DNA of 64,000 nt, taken from NCBI GenBank assembly GCA_910589415.1, contig OU342630.1, forward strand, positions 1,364,001 to 1,428,000, read 5' to 3'. Shown piece by piece: positions 23,436 through 35,300 of the stretch. The position numbers and the translations under genes were made by a program. The stretch is from Malachius bipustulatus (lineage: Eukaryota > Arthropoda > Insecta > Coleoptera > Melyridae). Every line of letters begins with the position of its first letter. Position 1 is the first letter of the stretch. Below the pieces are notes generated by a model that was not told the origin of the DNA, made no database searches, and saw only the letters and a list, made by a program, of their open reading frames with translations.

Positions 23436-23440
23436 TTAAA

Positions 23441-24214
23441 CTTTTCATTCTACCCTTGTCATCTTGAACCACGGATTAAGAAGAAATGAGTAAAATAATA
23501 CGATTCAGTGATAACAATAGAATTCTTATAAGGTGCCATGTTTTTAACATTGCCATTCATAGTAACGATAGTTTTAAATTATTATTTTTTAAGACACTGT
23601 CAAGTTTAAAACTCTGTACCGCTATAATTTTAGAATCTTTGATCGTAGTTTAGTTCATAATGAATTTCATTCAAGAAGCTGCAAATTCCAGTTTATCTTC
23701 CTGGTACATACAATAATAATTATTTGTATGTTCCAGAAAGATTACTGGTATTTTTTATTGTAGTTTTACATTTAATTTTCCATCTAGATAAACGTTAATC
23801 AAACTGACATTTCTACTTTTTTGTCCAGGGCACGAAAGTTTTTCATACCTAGCAACCACCTAGCAACCTATCACCTAGGATGTTTTACTTTCGCTTTCGG
23901 TTGCCTTATCAAGACAGAAAGTTACAATTTCGTAAAGGGGAGAATGAAAATAACTATTTCGTACCACATAAGTTGTCAAACTGTCAGTAATATTCCCAAT
24001 ACGGAGTGTTATGATAGCCCGGGCGGAAGCAAAATCAGTTCCATTAATAGTTCTTAGTAAGCTCTTTTGTTTCATTAATTTTAACTGCAGCAAATCAACA
24101 ACTCGTTGGTTATTCAGAGTAGCATTAGAATCGCTGTCATATAGAGCTTTTAGTGTTATTTTGTCATTTACATCTACATTTATTCTTATTATTGAATCTT
24201 ATTTTCCCGGGCTT
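23441..24214. other. No gene recognised
   Basis: Moderately AT-rich. CCTAGCAACCACCTAGCAACC at 23848 is a short direct repeat. The part after 24000 may be the decayed 3' continuation of the minus-strand gag-like remnant, but I cannot support a frame. Confidence 0.35.
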
Positions 24215-26325
24215 TTAGTTTAAAGAATTTTCATCAAGATCAATTTGTAAAACTTCAATCTGATCTTGTTGTTTATGATTGGATTTTACTTTTTCAAAGG
24301 TAGAATTCTTATTACAACATTTAGCTGGTAGATAAAATCTGTTTTTCCAGCCAAGAGATTCACATATATGACATGGCTTACGTGAGGTCTCATTCTGTTT
24401 TCTTCGAAGAGTCGAGCTTTGAGTAAAAGTTAACCCTAAAGTTTTTTCGTTCAAATGCATCTTCTAGTTTCCTCAGTTCAACGAATAATTCCTTAGTTGT
24501 TTTTATTTTTTCTCTGTCTAATTCCTCCTGGACTTCCAAAGGCAAACCAGTCACAATAAGAATAATACGAGAAATTTCAGTGCCATGGAATTCAGCTTCT
24601 AAACATAAATTTTCCTTTTGCAAGTGCGTAGTCTATTAATGAATCACCAATATACTTGTTGCTGTGAGCTTTTCGCACAATTTTCCAACCTTTATCAACA
24701 AAAACTGTCAGGAATGAAGATCTCCATTCAGTCCAATCAGCACTTAGTCCTAACTTCTTTAAATTAGACTCATACCAATTCCGTGGTCATCAATAAAAAA
24801 GCGTAAGACTTCAATTTTATTTTCATTGGAATTGACTTTAAACCTAATACACTCCTTCTCAAATCTTGATAGCCATTCTGAGCAATCAGTTTGTTTGTTT
24901 TAAAATTTTTCAAGTAAGAATTTCTTTTTAATTTGATAGAGTTTCGTCTCATTGCCCTGATCTGCGTTCAGTTGAGCTTCTAGTTGTCTAATTCGATCCT
25001 CTAGAGACGCCTGTAAACTTTCTGTAACAACAGAGTTTAAAGGTGGCGGTTTAATTTCTTTTAATGGAACTACTTCAAAACAAACCTTACCTTCTTCATC
25101 CATGTATTGTTTCTGTAACTTATCATCAGACTTGACAATTATATCCAACTACAGGCTGCACCATGTATCCTTCTCTATATTGATATCTCCTGAACGCTAA
25201 GAGATACAGGGTCGCTTAAATTAGAGAAAAGATGCACTATTTTGTGGCCTTCTCGAATCCGTCAAAACATGCGAGATATCTGTGATCGTTCCTGAAATAT
25301 TCCGAAAAAACTGAAAAATCGAGATTTCTTATTTTCCTCATATCTTTTTTATTATTGGAAATTAGTAAATAATTTTTTGTAGGCTTACATAAGCCGTTAA
25401 GAGCTATCCATCTGACATTTCAAAAATTTTCAAGGCCTACTAGATCCAAGAGTTTTCACAGTCAACTTTCGTTTTTCTTATGGCCGCCATATTATTTTTT
25501 TATGTCGTTCGATATGAAAAAAATAATGGAAACCAAAAATTAATAAACTTCAAAAAAAATTTATTTCTTATTTTTATTCTTCTTTTTTCAAAGAAAAATC
25601 TAAAAAAAATCTTAGAAAAACGTCAACATTTGTAAAATACGCCGAAATAGTGCTTCCCTTATGGTTTTTTAATTTATCTATGAAATTCGGTCCAAAAATG
25701 TGTCTTTTTTGTAAAGAAAAAAGAAGAATAAAAAATTTTTAAATTTATTTTTTGAAGTTTAACAATTTTTAGATTTTATGATTTTTTTTATATCGAACAA
25801 TATAAAAAAACAATATGGTGGCCATAAGAAAAACGAAAGTTGACTATGAAAATTCTGGGATCTAGTCGGCTTTGAAAATTTTTGAAATGTCAGATGGGTA
25901 GCTCTTGACGACTTATGTAAGCCAACAAAAAAATTATTCATTAATCTCCAATAATAAAAAAGATATGGAAAAAATAAGAAATCTCGATTTTTCAGTTTTT
26001 TCAGGATTTTTCAGGAACGGTTACAGATATCTTGTATGTCTCGACGGAATCGAGATGGCCACAAAATTGCGCTCCTTTGGACTTGTTTAACCGACCCTGT
26101 ATCTGTTAGCGTTAGGAGATAGCAATATAGAGAATGATACATGGTGCACCCTGTATATCCATTATTTAGTTTGATGGCTAACATTGATTGTCTTACAATA
26201 CTTGTATCTGATAATAATGAATGATGTTTTAAATCTTGAAACTCTTCTGGTAACATGTACCAAACCTCTTTATCAATAATTAACAATCCAATTATAAGAA
26301 AGTTTTTCTCAGCTTTCAAAATATG
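24215..26325 (-). pseudogene. Broken gag-like retroelement gene, split by a foldback element
   Basis: Minus-strand coding remnants in several frames. The 5' part (26325-26160) encodes a lysine-rich start region. After the inserted palindrome the frame resumes at 25148 with a coiled-coil-like stretch (SLQASLEDRIRQLEAQL). Further down, 24623-24390 encodes ISRIILIVTGLPLEVQEELD and ELFVELRKLEDAF, and 24400-24290 a CHICESLG cysteine motif that could be a decayed zinc knuckle. This order (coiled coil, helical core, Cys motif) is that of retroelement Gag proteins. At least two frameshifts and stop codons separate the pieces. No protease or polymerase part follows. The retroelement family is not clear. 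Confidence 0.5.
25148..26154. mobile_element. Palindromic ACAGGGTG-end element 1, about 1.0 kb
   Basis: The left half (ACAGGCTGCACCATGTATCC at 25151) and right half (GGTGCACCCTGT at 26143) are reverse complements over nearly the whole length, with a centre near 25650. ATATCCA occurs on both sides (25141-25147 and 26155-26161), a probable 7-bp target duplication. It interrupts the gag-like remnant. Its arms share blocks with 41830-42450. No credible ORF; a transcript through it would fold into a hairpin. Confidence 0.85.
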
Positions 26326-26330
26326 AACAT

Positions 26331-27288
26331 ACCTAGAGCTTGTTAAAAACCATCTTTTTGCTAGAAGAGTAAAATTTAATTTGTAAGATCGTAATTTTAT
26401 TCAGGAGAGAATTAAATTCTACGATCATAAAACTAACATGAACATTCACATTATAAATGTCAAAGAATAATATGAAACATGTCAAAAGAAACAAAAAGGT
26501 AAAAAATCATCAGTAGCACACACTAGACACGAGCAACAATGTAGCACGTGTTTACATAAATAATTTAAATTTTAGTTGTATGCTTATTATATGCTGCTCG
26601 TCCGAATTGAGTTTTAGTAGGAGTCGTTTTTTTTATTACATTACCATATAGCCTCTTGGAGCTATATGGTATCAATCATTATTATCTTTATAAGATTTTC
26701 TTATTATCTTTATACATTTTTCTTATTATTATAAAATTACCTTTGGAATTTCTCTATCGGTGTCACTGGTAGTTCAATTGGCCATCTTGGTATTGCAACT
26801 TGCCTAGATCTACACTAATTCAGCACCTTTTTCACACAGGAAAGCAGACTATAACTGTTCCTGATTGGAAGGAACCTGACTGATCCGACCTCGCTGAGCT
26901 GGGTGACGAAGTGTGCTGGCAAAACTATTCCACTATTCCCCCTGCTCGCCGTTAAGGAACAGTAATTTACCATTTAAGACCTTTTATTGCTCTATTTATT
27001 ATTGCTGTTTTTTTTAATATGTATAGGTATACAAATAAAATTTTAATCTTTAAAACCGATCACCCCTACTGTCTGCTCATTTCTTATTGCTGCTCCGTAG
27101 GTATCTGTGTCTTTCCATTAGTGTAGGATCATAGTATCTCTATCCCTCACGCATTAACTTTTTTTTACAGTCCAACTTTCGCCAATCAGTTCATAATATC
27201 TTAGGTAGGGGTCATTATTCACGAGTTATAGTTCTTTTCGTTAAGTTTAATCATTTTTAACTTTTAAATTGTACGTTACGCTGTTTAA
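26331..27288. other. No gene; one short perfect hairpin
   Basis: The only structure I see is ACCATATAGC, an 8-nt loop, and GCTATATGGT at 26643-26670. The region may contain the 5' LTR and leader of the gypsy element that starts at 27289, but no matching 3' LTR was found to define it. Confidence 0.35.
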
Positions 27289-28560
27289 GTGCTAATCTTA
27301 AACATCCTGTCTCACAGAATAAATGTGGTAGATTTACTTTCGGAAGAGCTTAGTTATGAGATACGACTTCGTGCTCTCATGGTGCCCGCCACTGTTGAGG
27401 ATAACTTGATAACTTCTCAGCACCTTTCGGCTCCACCGGCACATGGGAGGTCGTCTTCGCCAATTGACTGCAAACACCGAGGAGGAAGGTACGAGATTTG
27501 AGACTCTAAAGATTGCTCTAGTCACCTCAGAGTGAGATCTGTTGGACAGGAATCACCTGACCCCAGACCCATCATCGGCTTCACCGACTACAACAGAGAC
27601 CTTGCCCTTCATGCCGAACACCTTGGCATCATCCCCTTTGCAGCAACCGTCATTCCCAGTTGCTTCTGTGATGCAGTACATCAATGCACTTATCACCTCA
27701 CAGCAACCATCTCCATCGATATGCCGTACCCAGAACACATCCTGGTCAACCCAGAACGCTGAGCATGTTAAAAAAGTCTCCGTATTTATATTGGGCATTA
27801 AAAAATTTTCAGACGAGGGATCTCTTATGAGTTTCTCGAGAAGGTTGAATGGTTGATGCCATCTCCTGGTTATTGTAGCGAAGCAGATCTCTTTACTGCG
27901 GCGAGTGATCTATTTGAAGTTGTGTCGTGGAGATGGTGGTACAATGGTCACCGTGCCAATAATTTTGATGACTTGGTCTATAAGCTCAAGGGAGCTTTTA
28001 TGCGTGCCGCTCACGACCAGAACTTACTGGACGAGATCAGGAGACATAAGGAGGGCAGGGGGGGAATCTGTCACCAACTTCCTCTTATGCAAGTAGAGTT
28101 CCATCGTCTGCTCAACTCTTCTCTCTCAGAGAAGGATCAGGTAAATATCATACGTAGAAACCTACTACCCCATTATGTAAGGTCATTGGCCCTACATGAT
28201 TTTTCCACTTCTTAACAGTTGGCAAGTGCCTGTCGACGATTGGAGGATTCATATCAAACCATCCAATCCTTCCGAAATGTTAAGTCAGTGCTACCACTTC
28301 CCCTATAGTCTGCCAGAACTGAAATAGGGAAGTTCACACTTCTAATCAGTGTCGCTCCCGACCACCTCCGTATTGCTGCGGTTGTGAACGAGAGGGTTTA
28401 GTCAGGCCACGATTCTCGTCCTGCGCAGAAAACGCCAATCGGCCGGAGGCCTGGTTCACAACAGCTCCAGCTCCTGGAACCTCCCGAGGCGAGAGTCAGG
28501 CTGGAACGAGCAAGGGAAAGTCCGCACCGGGACAATAATTTCTAAAAAACGCCCCAAAAT
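27289..28560 (+). pseudogene. Ty3/gypsy element G1, gag remnant
   Basis: Plus-strand fragments in shifting frames. 27310-27400 encodes DLLSEELSYEIRLRAL, typical of the N-terminus of insect gypsy Gag. 27540-27760 is a Ser/Thr/Pro-rich linker. 27853-28215 is a 120-codon stretch with the capsid-like core (WRWWYNGHRANNFDDL and KLKGAFMRAAHDQ). A decayed Cys-rich knuckle region (CRSRPPPYCCGCE) lies around 28345-28390. Frameshifts near 27520 and 27830, and a stop after 28215, make it inactive. It is the 5' part of an element whose protease, polymerase and integrase remains lie downstream, separated by later insertions. Confidence 0.7.
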
Positions 28561-28659
28561 AATTTACCGTAGGGAATCTGGAGACTGGCTTCACTGGCTC
28601 CAGCATATTAAAACGTTTGTCCGCAGACCAACTCCCTTAGTTCAGCTTTCACCTCCCAT

Positions 28660-30600
28660 TCAATCGAGCGTTGTGCCTAAAGTGGCAGTTGATCCCTTTT
28701 CTTGCAGCTCGACAGTTACACTCGGCCATGCCTTAACATCTGTGTCGCTGGCGAGAATATTTCTGCATTGTTGGATAATGGTAGTGTGACAAACTCCGGC
28801 TTCTTGGGAAACTTTACGATTTCGGTAACGTCGATGTTACCACGGGTTACTAGGGCGCCAGCTTTTTTCTTGAGGTATGCTCCCCCGGGGAATTCTTCTC
28901 GCTAATTTTATTCCCAATCACCTGAGGTCACACGGATTGATACGTTTACCGTATCCTTGTCCATAGGGCACAATGGAGAAGAGGGGAATGCAAGGGGTCA
29001 GTTGAAGTTACCGCCGGTGAAATTGAGTTCGGAAGAACGGTCTTTAGGCGCATTCTCGAAAGTGCCGGGCTCCCCTTAAGAGCGAGGCTGTAAGCGAGTT
29101 GATACGAGATCGGTGCTGGTGCTGGTAGCGCAAGCTGGCCGGACGAATTGTTATACCTACGTGCGTATGTCGGCGGCCTGGGCGCTCTGCGTGACGGGCG
29201 GTTGGTAGAGTCAAATTCACAGGTACTGGTGCTGACGGTAGGCACAGATGAACAAGGTTTGTATTTATGCATAACTCGGGAATCTCAGAATACGTGATAT
29301 TTGTTTAATAAATTATAAATATGAGCGGCGGGAAATAATGGGGATAGTAATAATTTACTTACCTCGGAAAATGATAAAAATAATTCATTTGAAGATAACA
29401 ATAATATTTTATTCAGGTACACAAAATAATAGCAATTCTATAAAAAATGACGAAACGACAATGGAACTCTATGAAAAGAAAACTAAAGATGTGAAATTTA
29501 AAAAACCAATTAACTTATAGCGTGTTCTATTCTATAGCGTGAAATATTCTAGGTACGGGGTAAATGACAGGCCTCAGCTACATAGTCATAGGGGAAATCG
29601 CCTTCACTGCTTAACCTACGTCTAGAAGTCCTAGTGGACCTTTTTATGACCTTCGAGTACAGCGATGGGCATCGGGAGCGATCAGGAAGCGGGTATGAAC
29701 AGGGCTAGGGTATCTTCGCAAAGCTACGTGAAATAAATCGGGTACCTACCTCGGTATCGGTTTACTGGCGGCTGCGAAACGCACAAGGGGTCTTCTAACT
29801 CGGAGAAAAATCTAATTCACAGCGGGACTCTGTTCTGGTTCGGACGGTTCAAGGCTAGCAGCTTATGGAAACGTCGTCGGAGAAAGAGTTAACAGCGGCT
29901 TGCCGAAACGTCGGCGAAGCAAGAGAGGACTAACAGCGGAAACTCTGGATCAACTAACAGGACTCTTATTCTGGTCCTCGCGGAGAAAAGAGTGATCGTT
30001 CCAATCCGCCCTAATTTATACTCTCCCTATCTTGTTTTTCGGTCACTATCGCAAAGTAAAAACAGCGAATGGCGTTTTTACATTACCTCTGGGCTGACTA
30101 TTTCCCCGAATTGACTCCAAAATGCACCGATTCAGGTATTAGTAAAATATACGAATGCATAAAAAATCTCAAAACTTCAAAAACCAGTCAAAGTTATAAT
30201 TATTATAACAACAACCGTTCGTATTTGCAATATTTAACGCGTATTTTATTTTATTAATCTGATGGGAAATAAATATTATTTGACTTTTATAAAACTGAAC
30301 CTATTTCTATTTATTACCTATTGTAGAATGAAGGCAAAATTACATGACTTCATTACAGTAGTAATTTCACTACAATTGGGTCTGCAGGTTTGTACCTTTA
30401 AGGAAAACTAATCAATTTAAATCTTTCCTATGATGTTATGTTAAATTTGACCATGGAAGATGGCTAAGTGCAGGAGACCCTGGGGTATGTCATGCTCCCT
30501 TTAATTTTTGAGGATTGTCATCAAGAAGTTAAGGTTTTAATTGTTCCCACCATTGCCCATAAATTAGTTCTGGGAATTGATTTCATTCTTTAAATTAAAT
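28660..30600 (+). pseudogene. G1 aspartic protease remnant, split by a solo LTR
   Basis: 28710-28784 encodes CLNICVAGENISALLDNGS, the strand and flap start of a retroviral-type protease. The usual D-T/S-G catalytic triplet is altered to D-N-G. The insertion at 28785-30357 falls directly after it. The same domain resumes at 30362 and runs to about 30590, ending in a VLGIDF block typical of the protease C-terminus, with stop codons. I infer one domain because both halves are in family order and the insertion has a 4-bp duplication. Confidence 0.65.
28781..30361 (-). mobile_element. Solo LTR S1, 1573 bp
   Basis: Element 28785-30357 starts TGTGACAAACTCC and ends CATTACA, with the 4-bp duplication GTAG at 28781-28784 and 30358-30361. 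It is the reverse complement of S2 at 33180-34776. The orientation is set by the TATA box and AATAAA signals seen in S2. TG...CA ends with a 4-bp duplication and no internal coding region identify an LTR left by recombination. At about 1.6 kb it is long for an LTR. Confidence 0.8.
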
Positions 30601-30607
30601 AATTTAA

Positions 30608-31479
30608 TTAACCTTTACACTGCGCGAATATATTTCACAGCTCCTCTGTGTATGCGCGATATAAATGCATGTGCGTTCATATACGTTTGGAGCAGCCTGA
30701 GTATACATACGTATATAAACGTCCGGAGCAGTCGAACGCTAAATTAACAAAATTCCAACGAAATCTACCAGGACCGTAACCGTGGCCGCTAAAACTCGTA
30801 TATTATATAACAACGCAATAAAAAATTAAATCCTTATTATTTATACAAAGATGCACTTTATGAGGTAAAAAAATATATTTCTCTGCTTTATACAAATAAA
30901 ATTCCATTAAAAATTAAAAATTCAATACAATAATTTTATTATTCATTGCATGAAAATATTAAAATTCAAAATAAATACACTGCTGGAGAAAAAATCTGGA
31001 CACCTTAACCTTTGGAACTTAAATATAATAATTTTATTTTTCCTATTTTAATAAAAAAAAAAAATATAGAAAGTCAAGTGTCCGAATTTTTTTGCCAAGC
31101 AGCATAATTATAACAAACAGAACTAATTAGTGTCGTACCTAAATAAATTAACATAAATTTTCTTTAATCACCCCCGACATTGAATCACCTCCGGCATTGA
31201 AAACAATAATACTGAAATTATTTGAATCCTGCCCAGACATACTCCTATGATCACCCCACCAATATCCCGTATATATACGTTTCGAGCAGCCAACAACTAA
31301 AAATTAAAAAAAAATAAATTATAACTAGATATGTATTTTTTATTGCTATTAAATTGAATTTACCGCATAAAAAACTTCTTCCTTTGCCTCTAAACAATTT
31401 AAAAAGCAAAGCGTTTATATACGCTTAGAGCAGTGAAATGCTTTGCGTACATATACGTTTTAAGCAGTGTAAAGGTTAA
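30608..31479. mobile_element. piggyBac-like element with subterminal repeats, 864 bp
   Basis: TTAA flanks (30608-30611 and 31476-31479) surround an element whose ends are the perfect inverted repeat CCTTTACACTGC. A motif close to TATATACGTTTNGAGCAG occurs five times, mostly near the ends (about 30683, 30710, 31268, 31414 and 31450). Clustered subterminal motifs are usual transposase-binding sites. No ORF. It interrupts G1 between protease and polymerase remains. Confidence 0.75.
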
Positions 31480-31559
31480 TAGTAAGAATTTAAATTAAAA
31501 GTAGATTTTCACAAGTTTAAATATCAGTCTATAATGCCCTCCTGCGCTATTAACGCTAT

Positions 31560-32340
31560 TCCGGGAATTAGAAAGACTATACCAGAGTGAAGTTAGGTAA
31601 CTTTAAACAGGTTGCTGACGTGTTTAAAGAGATAGGTCATGAGGATAGCATAGGGTGCACCCATTTGTATACGCATCACATTGACACCGGTGATGCGACC
31701 CCCATCAGGCAAAGGCAGTATCTTTTGTCTTATGCCATGTAGCAGGCTCTCGACGAGCAAGTCGATGAGATGCCCAAGTTAGGGATTATCGAAAACTGTT
31801 CTTCTCCCTAGTGCAGTCCCTAGTGGCTTGTCAAAAAGAAGGATGAGTCATACCATGTTTGTTTTGATGGGCGAAAATTGAATTCTGTCACGGTCCCCGA
31901 TTCGTATCCTCCACCGTTAATTGACTGTATCTTGATGAAGATTCGAGACTACAAGTGTCTCTCTTTAATAAACCTTAAGTCTGCGTTTCTTCAAATTCCT
32001 CTTGACCATGAATCTAAACTCAAGACCGCCTATGCATTCCGAGGCAAAGGTCTTTTCTGTTATAAACGTCTCCCTTTCGGCCTGAATAATAGTTCTAGTG
32101 CCATGTGCCGACTCCTGGATGGTGTTTTGGGTCCTGAACTGGAGCCCTATGTTTTTTATTATCATTGCCATGGGAGATTTTCTTAACTCATCTCCGTGTA
32201 TTGCGCGATGTCCGTGAGAGACTCAAGTATGCCAACCTGACAGTGAACTTTAGGAAATGTTTCTTTTGTCGAGCATCATTAAGTTTTAGAGGCTTTATCG
32301 TTGATGACAATGGATTGAGAACAGATCCTGAAATTTTTTT
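31560..32340 (+). pseudogene. G1 reverse transcriptase remnant, 5' part
   Basis: From about 31670 the plus strand encodes, in more than one frame, the start of a gypsy-type reverse transcriptase: HIDTGDATPIRQRQY, then in 31878-32186 FLQIPLDHESKLKTAYAF and RLPFGLNNSSSAMCRLLD. The region that should carry the catalytic Y/F-x-D-D is shifted out of frame (32150-32175). A further frame covers 32200-32335 (FRKCFFCRASLSFRGFIV). At least three frameshifts and a stop make it dead. The domain is cut at 32341-32344 by the composite element. Confidence 0.75.
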
Positions 32341-35300
32341 GGCCCTTGTTCTTCCGAGATCGATGAAATCGTAAATCGAGGAAGTATCCTGAGCCTTGTG
32401 CCCGAAAAATGTCTGTCCTGTCTGTGTGTCTGTGCGTTTTGCTAGGAAACACTCTAGAGGCGCCATTTTTCATCGTAGAAAGTTGAAATTTGATTCGATT
32501 GAACAGGCGCACGGTCCCACGATGCCTATTGAAAATGAGCGGGATCCGTTTTTTTTTCGGGAATTTCGGTTGTTTTCGGGAACGATCTAGGAAACACTCT
32601 AAGTGTCCGAAAGTTGCACCGATCGGGATGAAACTTGGTAGGGACGAAGCTTGGGACCCTCAAATACGACCTATTGAAAATGGGCCGGATCCGAGAATTT
32701 TAAGGCCCCCGTTCAGGGTCGTATTTTTTTTTTAAACGTCCCGACATAAGGATTTGTTTCTTGGTAACGGTACGTCGCGGACAGATCCTGCAAGTACAGT
32801 TACTTAGGGAAAGGATAGACGTACAAACTTTGTAAAGATCGTTTTTCGAAAAAATAATTAGGTGAGCGGTAATCGGCTCTCAAAAATTGAAGACACCGTA
32901 TTCGCATGATTTTGCGACTAATTCGGATTTGTTTTCAAAATTTATTTGACAGATCGAAAAAATAACAAAACAGCGAGATAGAGCCGTTCGTTACCTACCA
33001 AAAAGATGATGACGATTTTTACGTGACAAGTCGGCAAAAGTGACTTATTCGAAAAAAAAACAAAAAAATCAGCTTTGGTTTAAAATAAAATAAAAACCCA
33101 CAAATTTTTTTTTTTTTTCGAAAACGGTTCATCCTAGCGGAAAATCAAATCAGACCTTTTTTTGAACAATTCTTCAAGTTGTAATGAAGTCGTGTAATTT
33201 CGCCTTCATTTTACAACAATTAGCAAATAGAAATAGATTCAATTTTATAAAAATACAATAATGATTATTTTCGATCCATTCACTAAAATCAAAGACGCAT
33301 TAAATTTTATAGATAAGCCGGTTAGTGGTACCTAATTCGGTGCATTTTAGAGTCAATTCATGACAGTAATCAACCCAGAGTCAACGTAAAAACGCCGATT
33401 ACCATTTTTTCTTCGCGATAGCCACCGAAAAATAAGATAGGGAGAGTATAAATACGGGCGCATTTTGAACACTCATCTCTCTCTTTTTCTCCGACGACGT
33501 TCCCGCTAGCCGCCGAACCGTTGAAGCCAGAATAGAGTCCCGCTACGAACCAAGTGATTTTTGAAATGTTAAGAAAGCCCTAGTGCATCTCATAACCGTC
33601 ACTCAACCGAAACCGAGGTAGGTGCCCGATTTAATTTAAATAATCGCCGTAGATATCCTAATCCTGTTCATACCCGCTCTCCGGTTATTCCCGACGTCCA
33701 TCGCCACCCTCGAAGATCATAGAAAGGTCCGCTAGTACTTCTAGACGTAAGATAGGCAGTAAAAGCGGTTCCCCCTGTGACTGGGAAGCTGAGACCGGCG
33801 ATTAACCCCGCACCTAAGAGATTTCCATCATAACCAACTCTCCCGGATCTCCCACCACACCCCCGCACCATAATCCATGTAGTTAAGTAACCGTATCCCG
33901 ATTAGAGGCATCTAGTTCTATGAAATCAATTACTATTTTGTCAAACTAGCCCCGTTGATCTCCTTCACTCGCACATGACCGTTGATCCCTGATAAAGCTT
34001 GATTTTTACCGCAGCCCTTCAGAGCATTAAGTCACCCTCCATAATTATTTGGGTTAGGGAAGTGTATATGTTAATTTCATTGTTCATTTTGCATTTAATT
34101 ACCATTAATTTATTATTCGAATTGATATTATTTTATGTAAATAAAGCCTTGTTATTAATTATACCTGAACGAGTTCGTCATCATCCCCATTATTTCACAC
34201 CGATCCTCATAATTATATTTTATTCAATAAACCTGCCATATTCCGAGATCCCCGCACCACAGCATTATCATAAATAAGCCTCGTTCATCTGTGCCTACCG
34301 TCGGCCCCAGCAGTCCCAGCACCAACACCAGTACCGTGCATCCGACGCTCCAACCGCCCGTCGAGCCGAGCGCAACGGCACAGACCGCCGGCAGGAATAC
34401 GTAGGTAGGTATCTCGACTGACTGCCACCAGCACCAGCACCGATCTCGCATCAACTCGCTTACAGCTACGCTCGTATAAGGGGAAGCCCGGCATTCCTTC
34501 AAGGAGGCGCCTAAAGACCGCTCTTCCGAACACCATTGTAACGGCGATAACTTCAAACGACCCCTGGCTTTCCTCTCTTCTTCACTGAGCTACCCTAAGG
34601 ACCAAGATACGACGAACGTATCGTTTTATGTGACCTCAGGTAATTGGGAATACAAATTAGCGAGAAGAATTCCCCGGGGGAGCACACCTTCAGAAAAAAG
34701 CTGGCGCCCGAGCAACCCGTGGTAACACCGACGTGACCGTAACCGTGAAGTTCCCCAGAAACCGGAGTTCGTCACAAAGTGCTATTTTTTTATTCGAAAC
34801 ATTTTCCCGAAAAATTCCCTGTTGGGAGCGGCAATTGTTTCTTCAATAATAACAATTGACCAAATGCTACTCTTTATCGCATGCTTTCGAATTTTTTTCG
34901 AAATATTGTCGACCTATCGAAAAATAAATAAAACTGTATGATAGAGACGTTCTTTACCTACAAAAAATATAGATATAGTTTTTTTCCTAAACCTTTGGAA
35001 AAACTGTCAAAATTCGGAAAAACTTCGGCAGGTCATTGAACCGGTTCAGGCGTGTTTCAAATATAACATCGTCGATTGACGACACAGTTGAACTTTTGTC
35101 AAATTTTTTTTCTTCAACACTAAATTTGAAGTTTTGACTTCATTTCATCTCGATTATGTTGGTACTTTAAACGAAAAATAAAAAATTTCCTCGCTGCTCG
35201 AAAATTAGCTTACACTTTTATTTTTATTAAAAAATCGATAAATTAATTTTTTATTATCTTTTTTGTCTTCTTCTTTATGCACGATTGGGAAAATTAAAAC

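Noticed and set aside
26643..26670. Intrinsic terminator
   Set aside because: The 10-bp hairpin is AT-rich, has no following T-run of the bacterial type, and the DNA is eukaryotic.
28946..29272. 108-codon frame within solo LTR S1
   Set aside because: It lies wholly inside the LTR, is not preserved in S2, and owes its length to GC-rich triplet repeats.
34224..34556. 110-codon minus-strand frame in solo LTR S2
   Set aside because: Same reason as for S1: no matching frame in the sister copy and no motif.
28781..34780. S1 and S2 as the two LTRs of one element
   Set aside because: They are in opposite orientation and each has its own 4-bp target duplication, so they are separate insertions.
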